Under the pieces are notes generated by a model, which ran no database searches, had not been told where the DNA came from, and was given only the letters and a program-made list of their open reading frames with translations. A program made the position numbers and the translations under genes. From Actinomadura macrotermitis (GTDB lineage: Bacteria; Actinomycetota; Actinomycetes; Streptosporangiales; Streptosporangiaceae), in NCBI RefSeq assembly GCF_009604375.1, contig NZ_WEGH01000002.1, positions 248,001 through 312,000 on the forward strand: DNA of 64,000 nt, in the 5' to 3' direction. Shown piece by piece: positions 1 through 7,759 of this stretch. Position 1 is the stretch's first letter, and the number at the start of each line of letters is the position of its first letter.

Positions 1-48
1 CGCAAGCCCGCCCAGAACAACCTGGTGACCACCACGGTCGTGTCCTGA
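1..48 (+). CDS. 3' end of a secreted DUF6801-like protein (partial)
   Basis: Fifteen codons and a TGA stop run from the first base of the window. The last residues, NLVTTTVVS, are identical to the C-terminus of the complete secreted protein at 833-1426, and the bases after the stop (TGACGCGAAGGGCCCC) match as well. This is therefore the end of a tandem paralogue whose body lies outside the window. Its function is unknown and nothing more can be read from the fragment. Confidence 0.8.
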   Translation, partial: RKPAQNNLVTTTVVS

Positions 49-60
49 CCCCATTGACGC

Positions 61-90
61 GAAGGGCCCCGGCTTTCGCCGGGGCCCTTC
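61..90 (+). terminator. Intrinsic terminator after the partial gene
   Basis: A perfect 13-bp stem (GAAGGGCCCCGGC at 61-73, its complement at 78-90) closes a TTTC loop 13 bases after the stop codon. No T-run follows, as is usual in high-GC actinomycetes. The same stem recurs after the paralogue at 1439-1468. Confidence 0.8.
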
Positions 91-188
91 GGCGTTCAGC
101 AGGCCGCCCTTCTGGATTCGGCGACACGCTAACCGGCATTCGTGCGGACGGATCGTTCCGGTCTACGTCGAGGCGGTGCGGCCGCCCG

Positions 189-449
189 TCAGCCCGCCGC
201 TGTGGAAAGCGCGTGGTGCTGCCGGTACCGGGCGGGCGCCATGCCGCAGGGCTCACGGAAGATCCGCCCGAAACGCGTCGGGTCGGTCAGCCCCAATTTG
301 GCGCCGATCGCGCGGACGGGGCGCCCGGCCAAATCGCGGCGGCACCACTCCACGAACCCGGTCCGGATCCGATCGAGGGCACCACCGAGAAATCTGAAAA
401 GCCAGGAACAGCCGTCCCGCCGCACCTCAGCAACTTGACGGCGCAGCAC
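189..449 (-). pseudogene. Remnant of an AraC-family regulator C-terminus
   Basis: The reverse strand reads open for 86 codons. Its second half (FVEWCRRDL, then LTDPTRFGRIFRE, then PARYRQ) resembles the second helix-turn-helix of the AraC-type regulators common in actinomycetes, where the hallmark is [D/P]xxxFxRxFR followed by P-x-x-YR. No N-terminal effector domain or first helix-turn-helix precedes it and I see no convincing start site. I read it as a truncated, inactive remnant. It lies in a stretch with other gene fragments (1485-2452). A chance open frame is possible, but the motif match argues against it. Confidence 0.5.
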
Positions 450-832
450 CGTATCGAGCTCATTTGAATCAAAGTGCTTACCCCCTCGCTCGAGATTCGT
501 CCGTCAGCGCATGGAAAACAACGGCCAGGGGCGGGCACCACGCTCCGCTTCCAGATCACTACACACCTGGCGCAGTGGGCTGCGATGAGACGGAATCACA
601 TACGAATCTTCAGCGCCGATGTATGCGCGACCGGGGAGCCGACCTCGTTAGCAGCCCGGCCCAGCCGCCATTCCCGGAGATCGCAGGTGAGTCGAACGGA
701 TGCGCTGACAGACGATGCCTGTGCGCGCGGAGCACAGGCGCCGCCCACCTGAATATAGGGACAATCGCGGCGAATGCCCAGCATTACCCCTTGCCGGGTC
801 GGAACCGCTCAAACATCTCGAAGGGTCCCTGG
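450..832. other. Intergenic stretch without a recognised gene
   Basis: Short open frames exist here on both strands but have no recognisable motif, no good ribosome binding site and no consistent codon bias. The stretch presumably carries the promoter of the secreted-protein gene starting at 833. I could not pick -35 and -10 boxes with confidence. Confidence 0.5.
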
Positions 833-1426
833 ATGAAGTCCGTCATCAAGTACGCCGCTTTCGTCATGGCCGCGACCGCCGCCCTCACCGGTACGGTCGC
901 CGTGCCCGCACAGGCCGCGACGGTGAACAAGGTCCTCACCTACAGCTGCTCCTTCGGCCTCTTCCCGAACCTGTCGAACGAGAACGCCCTGATCAGCTTC
1001 GCCGGCACGTTCGACGACACCGCCCAGGTGAACGTCGGCACCACGCCGGTGGACATCACCACGGCGTTGTCCTTCTTCCAGAGCACCGCCACCGGCCTGG
1101 CCGCCGCCGGCGTCTCCTCCATCCAGATCGACGGCTCGATCAGGCTCAACGTCACCCAGCCGAACGGCACCACGGTCCCCCTCTATCTCAGCCACTCCTT
1201 CCCCCAGAGGCCCGTGTCCTCGGGCACCATCTTCTCGATGACCGACGACACGAGGCTGATCTCCCTCTACTTCCGCAGCGCCGGCACCGCCGAGTACCGC
1301 CTGTCCAACCTCGCCTTCACCGCCACTCTCAAGAACTCGTCCGGTGCGACTCTCGGCACCTCCGAGGTCACCTGCACCGTCAAGCCCAACCAGGACAACC
1401 TGGTCACCACCACGGTCGTGTCCTGA
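833..1426 (+). CDS. Secreted DUF6801-like protein
   Basis: The product is 197 residues with a classical Sec signal peptide: Lys-containing n-region, hydrophobic core AAFVMAATAALTGTVAV, and a likely cleavage after PAQA near residue 29. The mature part starts with a YSCSF block and ends with a TCTV block, so its two cysteines can form one disulphide across a beta-rich domain. This layout resembles the actinobacterial DUF6801 family, an assignment made from memory. The start is the ATG after AAGGG at 820-824; the upstream frame has no homology. An almost identical C-terminus at 1-48 shows a tandem duplication. No enzymatic motif is visible, so a structural or surface role is only a guess. Confidence 0.75.
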   Translation: MKSVIKYAAFVMAATAALTGTVAVPAQAATVNKVLTYSCSFGLFPNLSNENALISFAGTFDDTAQVNVGTTPVDITTALSFFQSTATGLAAAGVSSIQIDGSIRLNVTQPNGTTVPLYLSHSFPQRPVSSGTIFSMTDDTRLISLYFRSAGTAEYRLSNLAFTATLKNSSGATLGTSEVTCTVKPNQDNLVTTTVVS

Positions 1427-1438
1427 CCTCACTGACGC

Positions 1439-1468
1439 GAAGGGCCCCGGCGAACGCCGGGGCCCTTC
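1439..1468 (+). terminator. Intrinsic terminator after the secreted protein gene
   Basis: A 13-bp stem (1439-1451 with 1456-1468) around a GAAC loop lies 12 bases after the stop. The stem is the same as at 61-90 and only the loop differs, so the duplication unit included the terminator. Confidence 0.85.
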
Positions 1469-1484
1469 GGCGTTCCGCCCCGCG

Positions 1485-1655
1485 TCAGCGCGGGTCGACG
1501 GGGGCGAGGCGGTAGGCGCCCCCGTGGGTGACGACGCGGCCCGCGGCGGGCGGGGCGAAGTGGGTGCCGAGGACGAGCGTGCCGGTGTCGGCGAGCGAGG
1601 CGAGCAGCGCGCGGCGCGTGGCCTCGGACTGCCGCGGGTCGATGTCGACGAGAAC
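1485..1655 (-). pseudogene. C-terminal remnant of an MBL-fold metallo-hydrolase
   Basis: On the reverse strand the last ~56 codons before a TGA stop at 1485-1487 encode DIDPRQSEATRRALLASL, then a VLGTHF block, then AGRVV and YRLAPV. This is the usual C-terminal end of actinobacterial metallo-beta-lactamase-fold hydrolases, where the VLGTHF segment carries a metal-site His. The HxHxDH core and the rest of the protein are absent: upstream on this strand the sequence changes into an amidase fragment on the other strand. It is a truncated gene, not a functional enzyme. Confidence 0.6.
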
Positions 1656-1659
1656 GCGC

Positions 1660-2395
1660 AGGCCGGCAGCACGGTCGCCGCGCGCCTGGCGGAGGCCGGC
1701 GCGGTCCTGCCGGGCAAGACGCACACGCACGAGTTCGCCTACAGCCTGACCACCCCGCAGACCGGCAACGCCTGGGACCGGGGCCGGAACGCCGGCGGGT
1801 CCGCCGTCGCCGTCGCCGCGGGCATGGCGGCCTTCGCGGTCGGCACCGACACGGGCGGGTCGATCCGGGCGCCGGCCGCGCTCAACGGCGTCGTCGGCCT
1901 GAAGCCGACCTACGGGCTCGTCCCGCGGCACGGCGTGACGTCGCTGTCCTGGCCGCGTTGGCCGCCCCCGCCGCGGACCACCGGCCGGGCGGGGACGCCT
2001 GCCTCGCGGGGCTGCGCGCCGGCGTGCCGCGCAACCACTACTTCGACCGCGTCGACCCGGAGGTGGCGGCCGCCTTCTGGCGGCTGGAGGCCCTCGGCGC
2101 CCGGCTCGTCGAGATCGACGTCCCGATGACCTGCTATGTCCAGGCCGCCCAGTGGGGGCTGATGATGCCCACGCTGATGCGGCGGGAGTGGGCCCGCCTG
2201 TTCCAGGAGGTCAACGTGATCGCCGCCCCGGCCGTCCCGGTGACGGCCCTTGATGCCGTCTCCGACGCCTACGTGCGCCTGTCATCCCCCGCCGATATCA
2301 CCGGCTTCCCGGCCCTGTCCCTGCCGGTCGGTCACGACGCGGCCGGCATGCCGATCGGCATACAGCTGCTCGGTGGTTCCGGTAGGGCGTGGTGA
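1660..2395 (+). pseudogene. Decayed amidase (amidase-signature family)
   Basis: Two plus-strand frames together give an internally deleted amidase. The first (to about 1950) has STVAARLAEAGAVLPGKTHTHE, GGSAVAVAAGMA and the GTDTGGSIRAPA serine-loop motif of the amidase signature family (GatA/AmiE-like Ser-Ser-Lys enzymes). After SLSW at about 1950 the frame shifts, and the second frame (about 1958-2395) carries AGVPRNHYFDRV, the NVIAAPAVPVTA block and a terminal FPALSLPVG. The N-terminal ~70 residues, part of the middle and the usual C-terminal end are missing. At about 2395 it runs into the tRNA-like fragment. The upstream end abuts the MBL remnant on the other strand, so two truncated genes were joined here. 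Confidence 0.75.
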
Positions 2396-2404
2396 CGGGT
2401 GACG

Positions 2405-2452
2405 GCAACTTTTATCCGTAGGTCGGGGGTTCGAGTCCCACGCGACCCGCCA
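2405..2452 (+). other. 3' fragment of a tRNA-Lys gene, possible attachment-site scar
   Basis: The bases read like the 3' half of tRNA-Lys(TTT): an anticodon-loop segment ACTTTTATCCG (one A short of the usual CTTTTAA loop), a variable region, a T-arm with GGTTCGAGTCC, acceptor strand GCGACCC and an encoded GCCA end. No matching 5' half (GGGTCGC) precedes it; the upstream sequence is the amidase remnant. The T-stem has one mismatch. It cannot be a working tRNA. Integrases often target tRNA 3' ends, so I infer an att-site scar left by an excised or decayed element. Confidence 0.6.
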
Positions 2453-2539
2453 TTCTCGGCATGGGCGTTCGCGGAGCACTGCGAGCGCCCGGTGTCGTTT
2501 CCGGGGTGCTTCGCGTGCTGAGGGGCGGCTCCGGGTCTC

Positions 2540-3022
2540 TCAGTCCAGGGGCAGCGGGCGGCGCGGCACGGGCGCGGTGTGGATGAGGGACGTCGTCGTG
2601 TGGCCGTAGGGGGTGAACAGGTCCAGGATCGGTTCGAGCTCGTCGACGGCCCGCAGGTGCATCGTGAAGTAGAAGCAGTCGTCGCCGGTCATCCGGTAGC
2701 ACTCGACGATCTGCGGGACCTCCTGGGCGATCTTGGAGATGCGCTGGAGCTCCCGGACCGCCGGGCGGATGCGGACCATCACCGTGACCGGGAAGCCGAG
2801 GGCCCGCGGGTCGACTTCGGCGCGGTAGCCGGTGATCACCCCGGACTCCTCCAGCCGCTGCACCCGGTCGGCCACCGCGGGGGCCGACAGCGCGACCCGG
2901 CGGCCCAGCTCGGCGAAGCTCACCCTGGCGTCGTCCTGCAGCTCGGTGAGGATGCGAAGGTCGAGGGCGTCGATCCCCTTGGGTTCGTAGGTCCGCTCGG
3001 GCCTGATCCTTCGATTCGCCAT
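2540..3022 (-). CDS. Lrp/AsnC-family transcriptional regulator
   Basis: The product is 160 residues. An N-terminal winged helix-turn-helix (IDALDLRILTEL to about residue 65, with the recognition segment LSAPAVADRVQRLEESGVI) is followed by the ligand-binding RAM/AsnC domain (YRAEVDPRALGFP onward). Members bind amino acids and control amino-acid metabolism or export. The gene is divergent from the EamA permease gene with only 34 bp between the start codons, so it very likely regulates that gene. The putative SD GGAGGA abuts the ATG directly, which is tight, but no better start is visible. Confidence 0.9.
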   Translation of the reverse strand: MANRRIRPERTYEPKGIDALDLRILTELQDDARVSFAELGRRVALSAPAVADRVQRLEESGVITGYRAEVDPRALGFPVTVMVRIRPAVRELQRISKIAQEVPQIVECYRMTGDDCFYFTMHLRAVDELEPILDLFTPYGHTTTSLIHTAPVPRRPLPLD

Positions 3023-3056
3023 TCCTCCAAATTACGGGCCGGACGACGATGGCGGC

Positions 3057-3920
3057 ATGCCGATCACCGGCCCCCGCGCCGCCCTCGCCGCGGCGCCTCC
3101 CTGGTCCTTCTTCATCGGGGGCGCCCTCTTCCACTACCTCGGCCCGGCCTTCGCCGTGCTCCTGTTCGCCAGGCTCGCCCCGCTCGGGGTCGCGGCGCTG
3201 AGGATCTGGAGCGCCGCGCTCGTGCTCGCGCTCTGGCGCCGCCCCTGGCGGACCCTCGCCCGGCTCGATGCCGGGGGGCGCCGCACGGTCGTCGCCTGGG
3301 GCGCGGTGCTCGCGGCTATGAACGCCTGCTTCTACCTGGCGATCGCCCGCGTGCCGCTGGGGACCGTCGCCGCGATCGAGTTCCTGCCGGTCATCGTGCT
3401 GGCGGCGCTCGGCGCCCGCACGGCGCGTAACCTCGCGGCGCTTCTGGCGGCCGCCGGCGGCGTCTACACGCTGACCGGCGTCAGGCCGGCCGGGGATCCG
3501 CCGGGCCTGGTGTTCGCCTTCGCCAACGCGGTGCTGTTCGCCGCCTACATCGTGCTGGCCCACCGCACGGCCCGGCGGCTGGGCGGCGTCGACGGCCTCG
3601 CCGCCGCCATGCTCGTCGCCTGCGTGCTGGTCGTGCCGGTGGCCGCCCGGCAGGCCGCCCCCACGCTGCTGGACCCCGCCGTCCTCGCCGCGGGGACCGG
3701 GGTGGGGATCTGCTCGTCGGTGATCCCGTACGTGTGCGACCAGCTCGCCATGGCACGCATGCCCCGGTCCACGTACGCGCTGATGGTGGCGCTGCTCCCG
3801 GCCACGGCGACGGTGATCGGCGTCGGGGTGCTCCGGCAGGTCCCCTCGCCCGCCGAGCTCGCCGGCGTGGGGCTCGTGGCGCTCTCGGTCGCGCTCCACC
3901 GACGGCCCGGGCCGCGGTGA
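3057..3920 (+). CDS. EamA/RhtA-like amino-acid or metabolite exporter
   Basis: This 287-residue polytopic membrane protein has about ten hydrophobic segments arranged as two EamA repeats (roughly residues 12-140 and 150-280). It belongs to the drug/metabolite transporter superfamily and resembles RhtA-type threonine/homoserine exporters; the substrate is not readable from the sequence. The second repeat contains the SVIPYVCDQLAMARMPRSTYALM stretch typical of RhtA-like members. Divergent arrangement with the Lrp/AsnC gene supports amino-acid export under Lrp control. The aldo-keto reductase gene follows in the same direction after 32 bp. Confidence 0.88.
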   Translation: MPITGPRAALAAAPPWSFFIGGALFHYLGPAFAVLLFARLAPLGVAALRIWSAALVLALWRRPWRTLARLDAGGRRTVVAWGAVLAAMNACFYLAIARVPLGTVAAIEFLPVIVLAALGARTARNLAALLAAAGGVYTLTGVRPAGDPPGLVFAFANAVLFAAYIVLAHRTARRLGGVDGLAAAMLVACVLVVPVAARQAAPTLLDPAVLAAGTGVGICSSVIPYVCDQLAMARMPRSTYALMVALLPATATVIGVGVLRQVPSPAELAGVGLVALSVALHRRPGPR

Positions 3921-3952
3921 ATCACTCGCTCACACAGGAAAGGCAGGACGAC

Positions 3953-4933
3953 ATGCACTACACGAGGCTGGGCTCGTCGGGACTGCGGGTCTCCCGGATC
4001 TGCCTGGGCATGATGACGTACGGCGACCCCGATTCGCTGGAATGGCTGCTGGGCGAGGACGCGGCCGAGCCGATCGTGCGCCGCGCGGTCGAGGCCGGCG
4101 TGACGTTCTTCGACACCGCCGACATGTACTCCGGCGGCGTCAGCGAGGAGATCACCGGACGGCTGCTCAGGAAGCTGTTCGCGCGCCGCGACGACTACGT
4201 CCTCGCCACGAAGGTGTACTTCCCGACGGGTCCGGGCCCGAACGACCGGGGACTGTCCCGCAAGCACGTGCTGGCCGCCATCGACGCCTCGCTGACCCGG
4301 CTCGGCACCGACCACGTCGACCTCTACCAGATCCACCGCTGGGACCCTGAGACGCCGATCGAGGAGACCATGGAGGCCCTGCACGACGTGGTGCGGGCCG
4401 GCAAGGCGCGCTACATCGGGGCCTCCAGCATGTACGCCTGGCAGTTCACCAAGGCGCAGCACATCGCCGAGGCGGCCGGCTGGACCAGGTTCGTGTCGAT
4501 GCAGAACCACTACAACCTCGTCTACCGGGAGGAGGAGCGGGAGATGGTCCCGCTCTGCCTGGACCAGGGGGTGGGCGTCATCCCGTGGAGCCCGCTGGCG
4601 CGCGGGCTGCTCACCGGGAGCCGCCACCGCGGCAGCCGGCCGAGCACGGTCCGGTCCGGCAGCGACCGGCTGGCCCACGCCATGTACGAGGACGCGGACT
4701 TCGACATCGTCGACGCGGTGCGCGCGGTCGCCGCCGAACGCGGCCTGCCTCCGGCGCAGCTCGCGCTCGCGTGGCTGCTCGGCAGGCCGGGGGTGAGCGC
4801 GCCGATCGTCGGGGCGAGCAAGGTGGGCCATCTGGACGACGCGATCGCGGCGGTGGAGGTGTCCCTGTCCGAGGAGGAGACGGCCCGGCTGGAGGCCCCC
4901 TACCGGCCGCACCGGATCATCGGGCACTCCTGA
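3953..4933 (+). CDS. Aldo/keto reductase
   Basis: A 326-residue cytosolic NADPH-dependent oxidoreductase of the AKR superfamily (TIM barrel). The catalytic tetrad is visible: Asp and Tyr in FFDTADMYS, Lys in LATKVYF and His in LYQIHRW. The C-terminal cofactor segment PIVGASKVGHLDDA is intact. The ATG at 3953 has AGGAAAGG 10 bases upstream; the open frame extends further upstream but that overlaps the EamA gene. A hairpin follows the stop. The substrate is unknown; the closest resemblance is to general yeast-type and YajO-like AKRs. Confidence 0.92.
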   Translation: MHYTRLGSSGLRVSRICLGMMTYGDPDSLEWLLGEDAAEPIVRRAVEAGVTFFDTADMYSGGVSEEITGRLLRKLFARRDDYVLATKVYFPTGPGPNDRGLSRKHVLAAIDASLTRLGTDHVDLYQIHRWDPETPIEETMEALHDVVRAGKARYIGASSMYAWQFTKAQHIAEAAGWTRFVSMQNHYNLVYREEEREMVPLCLDQGVGVIPWSPLARGLLTGSRHRGSRPSTVRSGSDRLAHAMYEDADFDIVDAVRAVAAERGLPPAQLALAWLLGRPGVSAPIVGASKVGHLDDAIAAVEVSLSEEETARLEAPYRPHRIIGHS

Positions 4934-4945
4934 GCGAAATCGCCT

Positions 4946-4979
4946 CTTCCCTTGAGCGCTCTCCTTCGGGAGAGGGAAG
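4946..4979 (+). terminator. Hairpin after the aldo/keto reductase gene
   Basis: CTCTCC (4959-4964) and GGAGAG (4969-4974) close a TTCG tetraloop, and outer CTTCCC/GGGAAG arms can extend it. It lies 12 bases past the stop and probably ends transcription from both this gene and the convergent DUF4232 gene. Confidence 0.6.
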
Positions 4980-5060
4980 GGAGGACGCCATTTCCAGCGC
5001 CGGGCCTCGGCCCGCCCCGCGTCCCATGCGGGCGCGGAGCGGGCCGGCGGGACGGACCGG

Positions 5061-5759
5061 TCAGGCCTTGGCCATCGCCGTCACGGTGAAGACGTCGCCG
5101 CACACCTCGGGGCGGTCGGTGCGCAGGGTGAGCGGCTCGGTCCGGCCCGGCGGGTAGATCTTCAGCAGGTCGGGGACGGGCCAGCAGGGCTTGTCCGAGA
5201 CGCCCTTGTTCGCGGTGTGCAGGACGGCGGTGGCGCTGCCGCCCGGGGCGAGCCGGACCGTCTGGCCCTGGGCGCCCTCGTGCGTCGCGGGCCTGCCGAT
5301 CGTGCTGCCGTCGCGGCGGATCAGCGAGACCCCCGGGTAGCCGAACAGCGTGCACGCCGTCGAGCCCGTGTTGGTGAGCCGCAGCGTGAAGTACAGGTTG
5401 CCCGCCGCCGCGTCGCCGTTCGCGAGGCTGGGCCTGAGGTGCACGGACGCGCAGCGCTCCGTGCCTCCGGCCTGAGGGGCGCGGGAGGTGGCCGGCGTTC
5501 CGCCGCCGGCGCTCTGCGAGGGCGGCGCCGCCGGTGGGCTGTCGACCGGACCGGCCGGTGTGGAGGCGCTGCTGCCCGCCGTGGCGTTGCCGCCGGACGT
5601 GCCGCCGTCGCAGGCCGACAGCCCGAGCACGGCCGCCACGGACACCGCGGGGAGCACGAACCGCAGGGAACCTTGCGCCGTGGCGTTACTTAGCTTGTTG
5701 AACATTCCCCTTACATGCTCACCGCGGCTTTTCCCCAACCATTTTTGCCATGTGAACAA
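5061..5759 (-). CDS. DUF4232 lipoprotein
   Basis: A 232-residue exported protein. A hydrophobic segment ends in the lipobox LSAC, so it should be lipid-anchored outside the membrane. A Gly/Ser/Pro-rich linker (about residues 52-100) leads to a DUF4232 domain starting at CASVHLRP, with conserved C...FGYPGV and the late C-WPVPDLLKIYPP segment. Function is unknown; DUF4232 domains are beta-sandwich surface proteins abundant in actinomycetes. The start chosen has GAGGAG eight bases upstream. An ATG at 5705 would give a more normal signal-peptide length, but its SD is almost adjacent. Confidence 0.85.
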   Translation of the reverse strand: MFTWQKWLGKSRGEHVRGMFNKLSNATAQGSLRFVLPAVSVAAVLGLSACDGGTSGGNATAGSSASTPAGPVDSPPAAPPSQSAGGGTPATSRAPQAGGTERCASVHLRPSLANGDAAAGNLYFTLRLTNTGSTACTLFGYPGVSLIRRDGSTIGRPATHEGAQGQTVRLAPGGSATAVLHTANKGVSDKPCWPVPDLLKIYPPGRTEPLTLRTDRPEVCGDVFTVTAMAKA

Positions 5760-6053
5760 CTCCTCAAAACTCCAGCCCCTTTCGCACGAACAAAACCCGG
5801 CTCAGATGCGTCATCCCTCCTAGGGGCGGCGCACCGGGCTCGGCGCCGCCGCCCTGGTGGCCGCGTCGCGCGGTCCGCGGCAAGGGGACGGCCGTTGTGC
5901 TGCAAATGGCACCCCGCAGGAAGAATGAATGATGCCTTCGGCATAGGCCGTGCTGTCGCGCACCGGGAATGATCAGGCGCCTGAATGCCGAAGCCTTACC
6001 GCCACCGGCCCCCTGAACGGCTTCCCGGGTTCCCGGTCCTCGCCGGCCCAGCG

Positions 6054-6686
6054 TCAATCGCCGTTCTCCTTGATCGCCGCCTCCACGAGGGCGCGCGCGG
6101 CCCAGGTGATGGTCTCCTGCTCGGCTCGGGGGCCCAGGCCGCGGACGTCGCGCAGGGCGATCTGCGCCTCCCAGCCGACCACGACGGTCAGGGCCGAGAT
6201 CAGGCGCTGGAACGCCTCCTCGTCCAGGGTGCCGCGAAGCGGTTCGCATGCCTGCTCCAGCCAGCCGACCCGCCGGGGGTTGCGGCGCGGGGCGGCCGCC
6301 TCCCGGGCGTCGTCGGCCGGCGGGTCGACGGTCAGCCGGATCAGCCGGCGGCCCAAGGGGAGTGATTGCGGCGAGTGCGCCAGCAGGGTCCGGATGAGGG
6401 CGTCCACCCGGGCCGCGGGGTCGCCGGCGAGCGCGGGATCGGCCAGCGCCTGCTCGACCGGAGGCTCGTTGAGCGCGCCGGCGGTCGCGTCGATCAGCAG
6501 GTGATCCAGGGTCGGGAAGTAGGTGTACACCGTGCGGCGGGACACGTCGGCGGCGGCCGCGATCTCGTCGATGGACGGCGTCGTCCCGCCGGCGCTCAGC
6601 CGCACCGCCGCGTCGACGATCGCCTTGCGGGTGCGGCGGCGCTGCGCCTCGCGCCCGCCGCGGCGGGCCGGATCGTCAGTGGTCAT
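6054..6686 (-). CDS. TetR-family transcriptional repressor
   Basis: The product is 210 residues. The N-terminal DNA-binding domain (residues about 15-65) contains RKAIVDAAVRL, then IDEIAAAADVSRRTVYTYFPTLDHLL, a textbook TetR helix-turn-helix. The C-terminal ligand-binding domain is not assignable to an inducer. The ATG at 6686 has GAGGAG upstream. The gene diverges from two SDR oxidoreductase genes, and a long dyad at 6749-6782 lies between them, so it most likely represses both itself and the SDR genes. Confidence 0.93.
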   Translation of the reverse strand: MTTDDPARRGGREAQRRRTRKAIVDAAVRLSAGGTTPSIDEIAAAADVSRRTVYTYFPTLDHLLIDATAGALNEPPVEQALADPALAGDPAARVDALIRTLLAHSPQSLPLGRRLIRLTVDPPADDAREAAAPRRNPRRVGWLEQACEPLRGTLDEEAFQRLISALTVVVGWEAQIALRDVRGLGPRAEQETITWAARALVEAAIKENGD

Positions 6687-6748
6687 CGCGCTCCTCGGTC
6701 CGGTCGACGGCCGTCTTGACGGCCGTCCCTCGATCTGAGTATATCTAC

Positions 6749-6782
6749 GTGCAGTCATTGCACAGCTGTGCAGTAACTGCAC
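6749..6782. promoter_or_regulatory. Large dyad operator between TetR and SDR genes
   Basis: A perfect 14-bp palindrome TGCACAGCTGTGCA (6759-6772) is flanked by outer arms GTGCAGT (6749-6755) and ACTGCAC (6776-6782) that are also complementary. Four GTGCA-type half-sites are thus arranged symmetrically. The position in the divergent promoter region points to the TetR protein at 6054-6686 as the ligand. Binding is inferred. Confidence 0.7.
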
Positions 6783-6889
6783 TGGAGTGATTTCTCTGTG
6801 GCGCAGCGCACACGTCCGCGCCTGTCACAGGGGCCGGGGCGCCGGTGTCTGGTGCCCGGCAGACGTCATCGAAGGAACGGGAAGCCACC

Positions 6890-7726
6890 ATGAGCAAGGT
6901 CTGGTTCGTCACCGGTTCGTCGCGCGGCCTCGGCCGCGAATTCACCGAGGCCGCGCTGTCCCGCGGCGACAAGGTGGCCGCGACCGCCCGCAGCGTCCGA
7001 AGCCTCGACGACCTGGTCGCCGCCTACGGCGACGCGGTGCTGCCGCTGGAGATGGACGTGACCGACAAGGACGCCGTCTTCGCGAGCGTGCGGCGGGCCA
7101 AGGAGCACTTCGGCCGCCTGGACGTCATCGTCAACAACGCCGGCTACGCCCAGATCGGCGCGGTCGAGGAGCTGACCGAGCGGGAGCTGCGCGACCAGCT
7201 GGAGACCAACCTGTTCGGCGCGGTGTGGGTGATCCAGGCCGCGCTGCCCCACCTGCGCGAGCAGCGCTCGGGGCACATCGTCCAGCTGTCCTCGGCGGCC
7301 GGGCTCATCGCGATGCCGCTCGGCGGCGCCTACCACGCCTCCAAGTGGGCCCTGGAGGGCCTGAACGAGGCCCTCGCCGGCGAGGTCGCCGGCTTCGGCG
7401 TCAAGGTGACGATCGTCGAGCCCGGCGGGTTCGCCACCCGGGACGGCAAGAACCCCGACCCGCTCGCCAACGGCCACATGGCCAAGCCCGCCCCGGCCTA
7501 CGACGGCCTGCGGCAGCGCCTCGGCGCGGTCGCAGGGAAGCAGCCCGCCGGCGACCCGGCCGCCGCGGCCCAGGCGCTGCTCAAGCTCGTCGACTCCGAG
7601 AACCCGCCCCTGCGGGTCCTGTTCGGGCTCGGCTTCTACCCGATGCTCCAGCAGGCCTACGCCGACCGGCTGAAGACCTGGGCCGACTGGCAGGACCTCT
7701 CGGCCGAGGCCCAGGGCGCCCGCTGA
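6890..7726 (+). CDS. Short-chain dehydrogenase/reductase (SDR)
   Basis: The product has 278 residues with the classical SDR pattern: cofactor loop TGSSRGLG near the N-terminus, NNAGY around residue 80, catalytic Ser in LSSAAG, and YHASK carrying the Tyr-Lys pair. After the Tyr-Lys pair comes VEPGGFATRDG, as in classical SDRs. The start ATG has GGAACGGGAAG upstream. It is the first gene of a two-gene SDR operon (33 bp gap) that diverges from the TetR gene. The substrate is unknown. Confidence 0.92.
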   Translation: MSKVWFVTGSSRGLGREFTEAALSRGDKVAATARSVRSLDDLVAAYGDAVLPLEMDVTDKDAVFASVRRAKEHFGRLDVIVNNAGYAQIGAVEELTERELRDQLETNLFGAVWVIQAALPHLREQRSGHIVQLSSAAGLIAMPLGGAYHASKWALEGLNEALAGEVAGFGVKVTIVEPGGFATRDGKNPDPLANGHMAKPAPAYDGLRQRLGAVAGKQPAGDPAAAAQALLKLVDSENPPLRVLFGLGFYPMLQQAYADRLKTWADWQDLSAEAQGAR

Positions 7727-7759
7727 ACCCCACACGCACGATCACCTATGGAGGCGACC

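Noticed and set aside
2405..2452. A functional tRNA-Lys gene
   Set aside because: There is no 5' half, the anticodon loop lacks a base and the T-stem has a mismatch.
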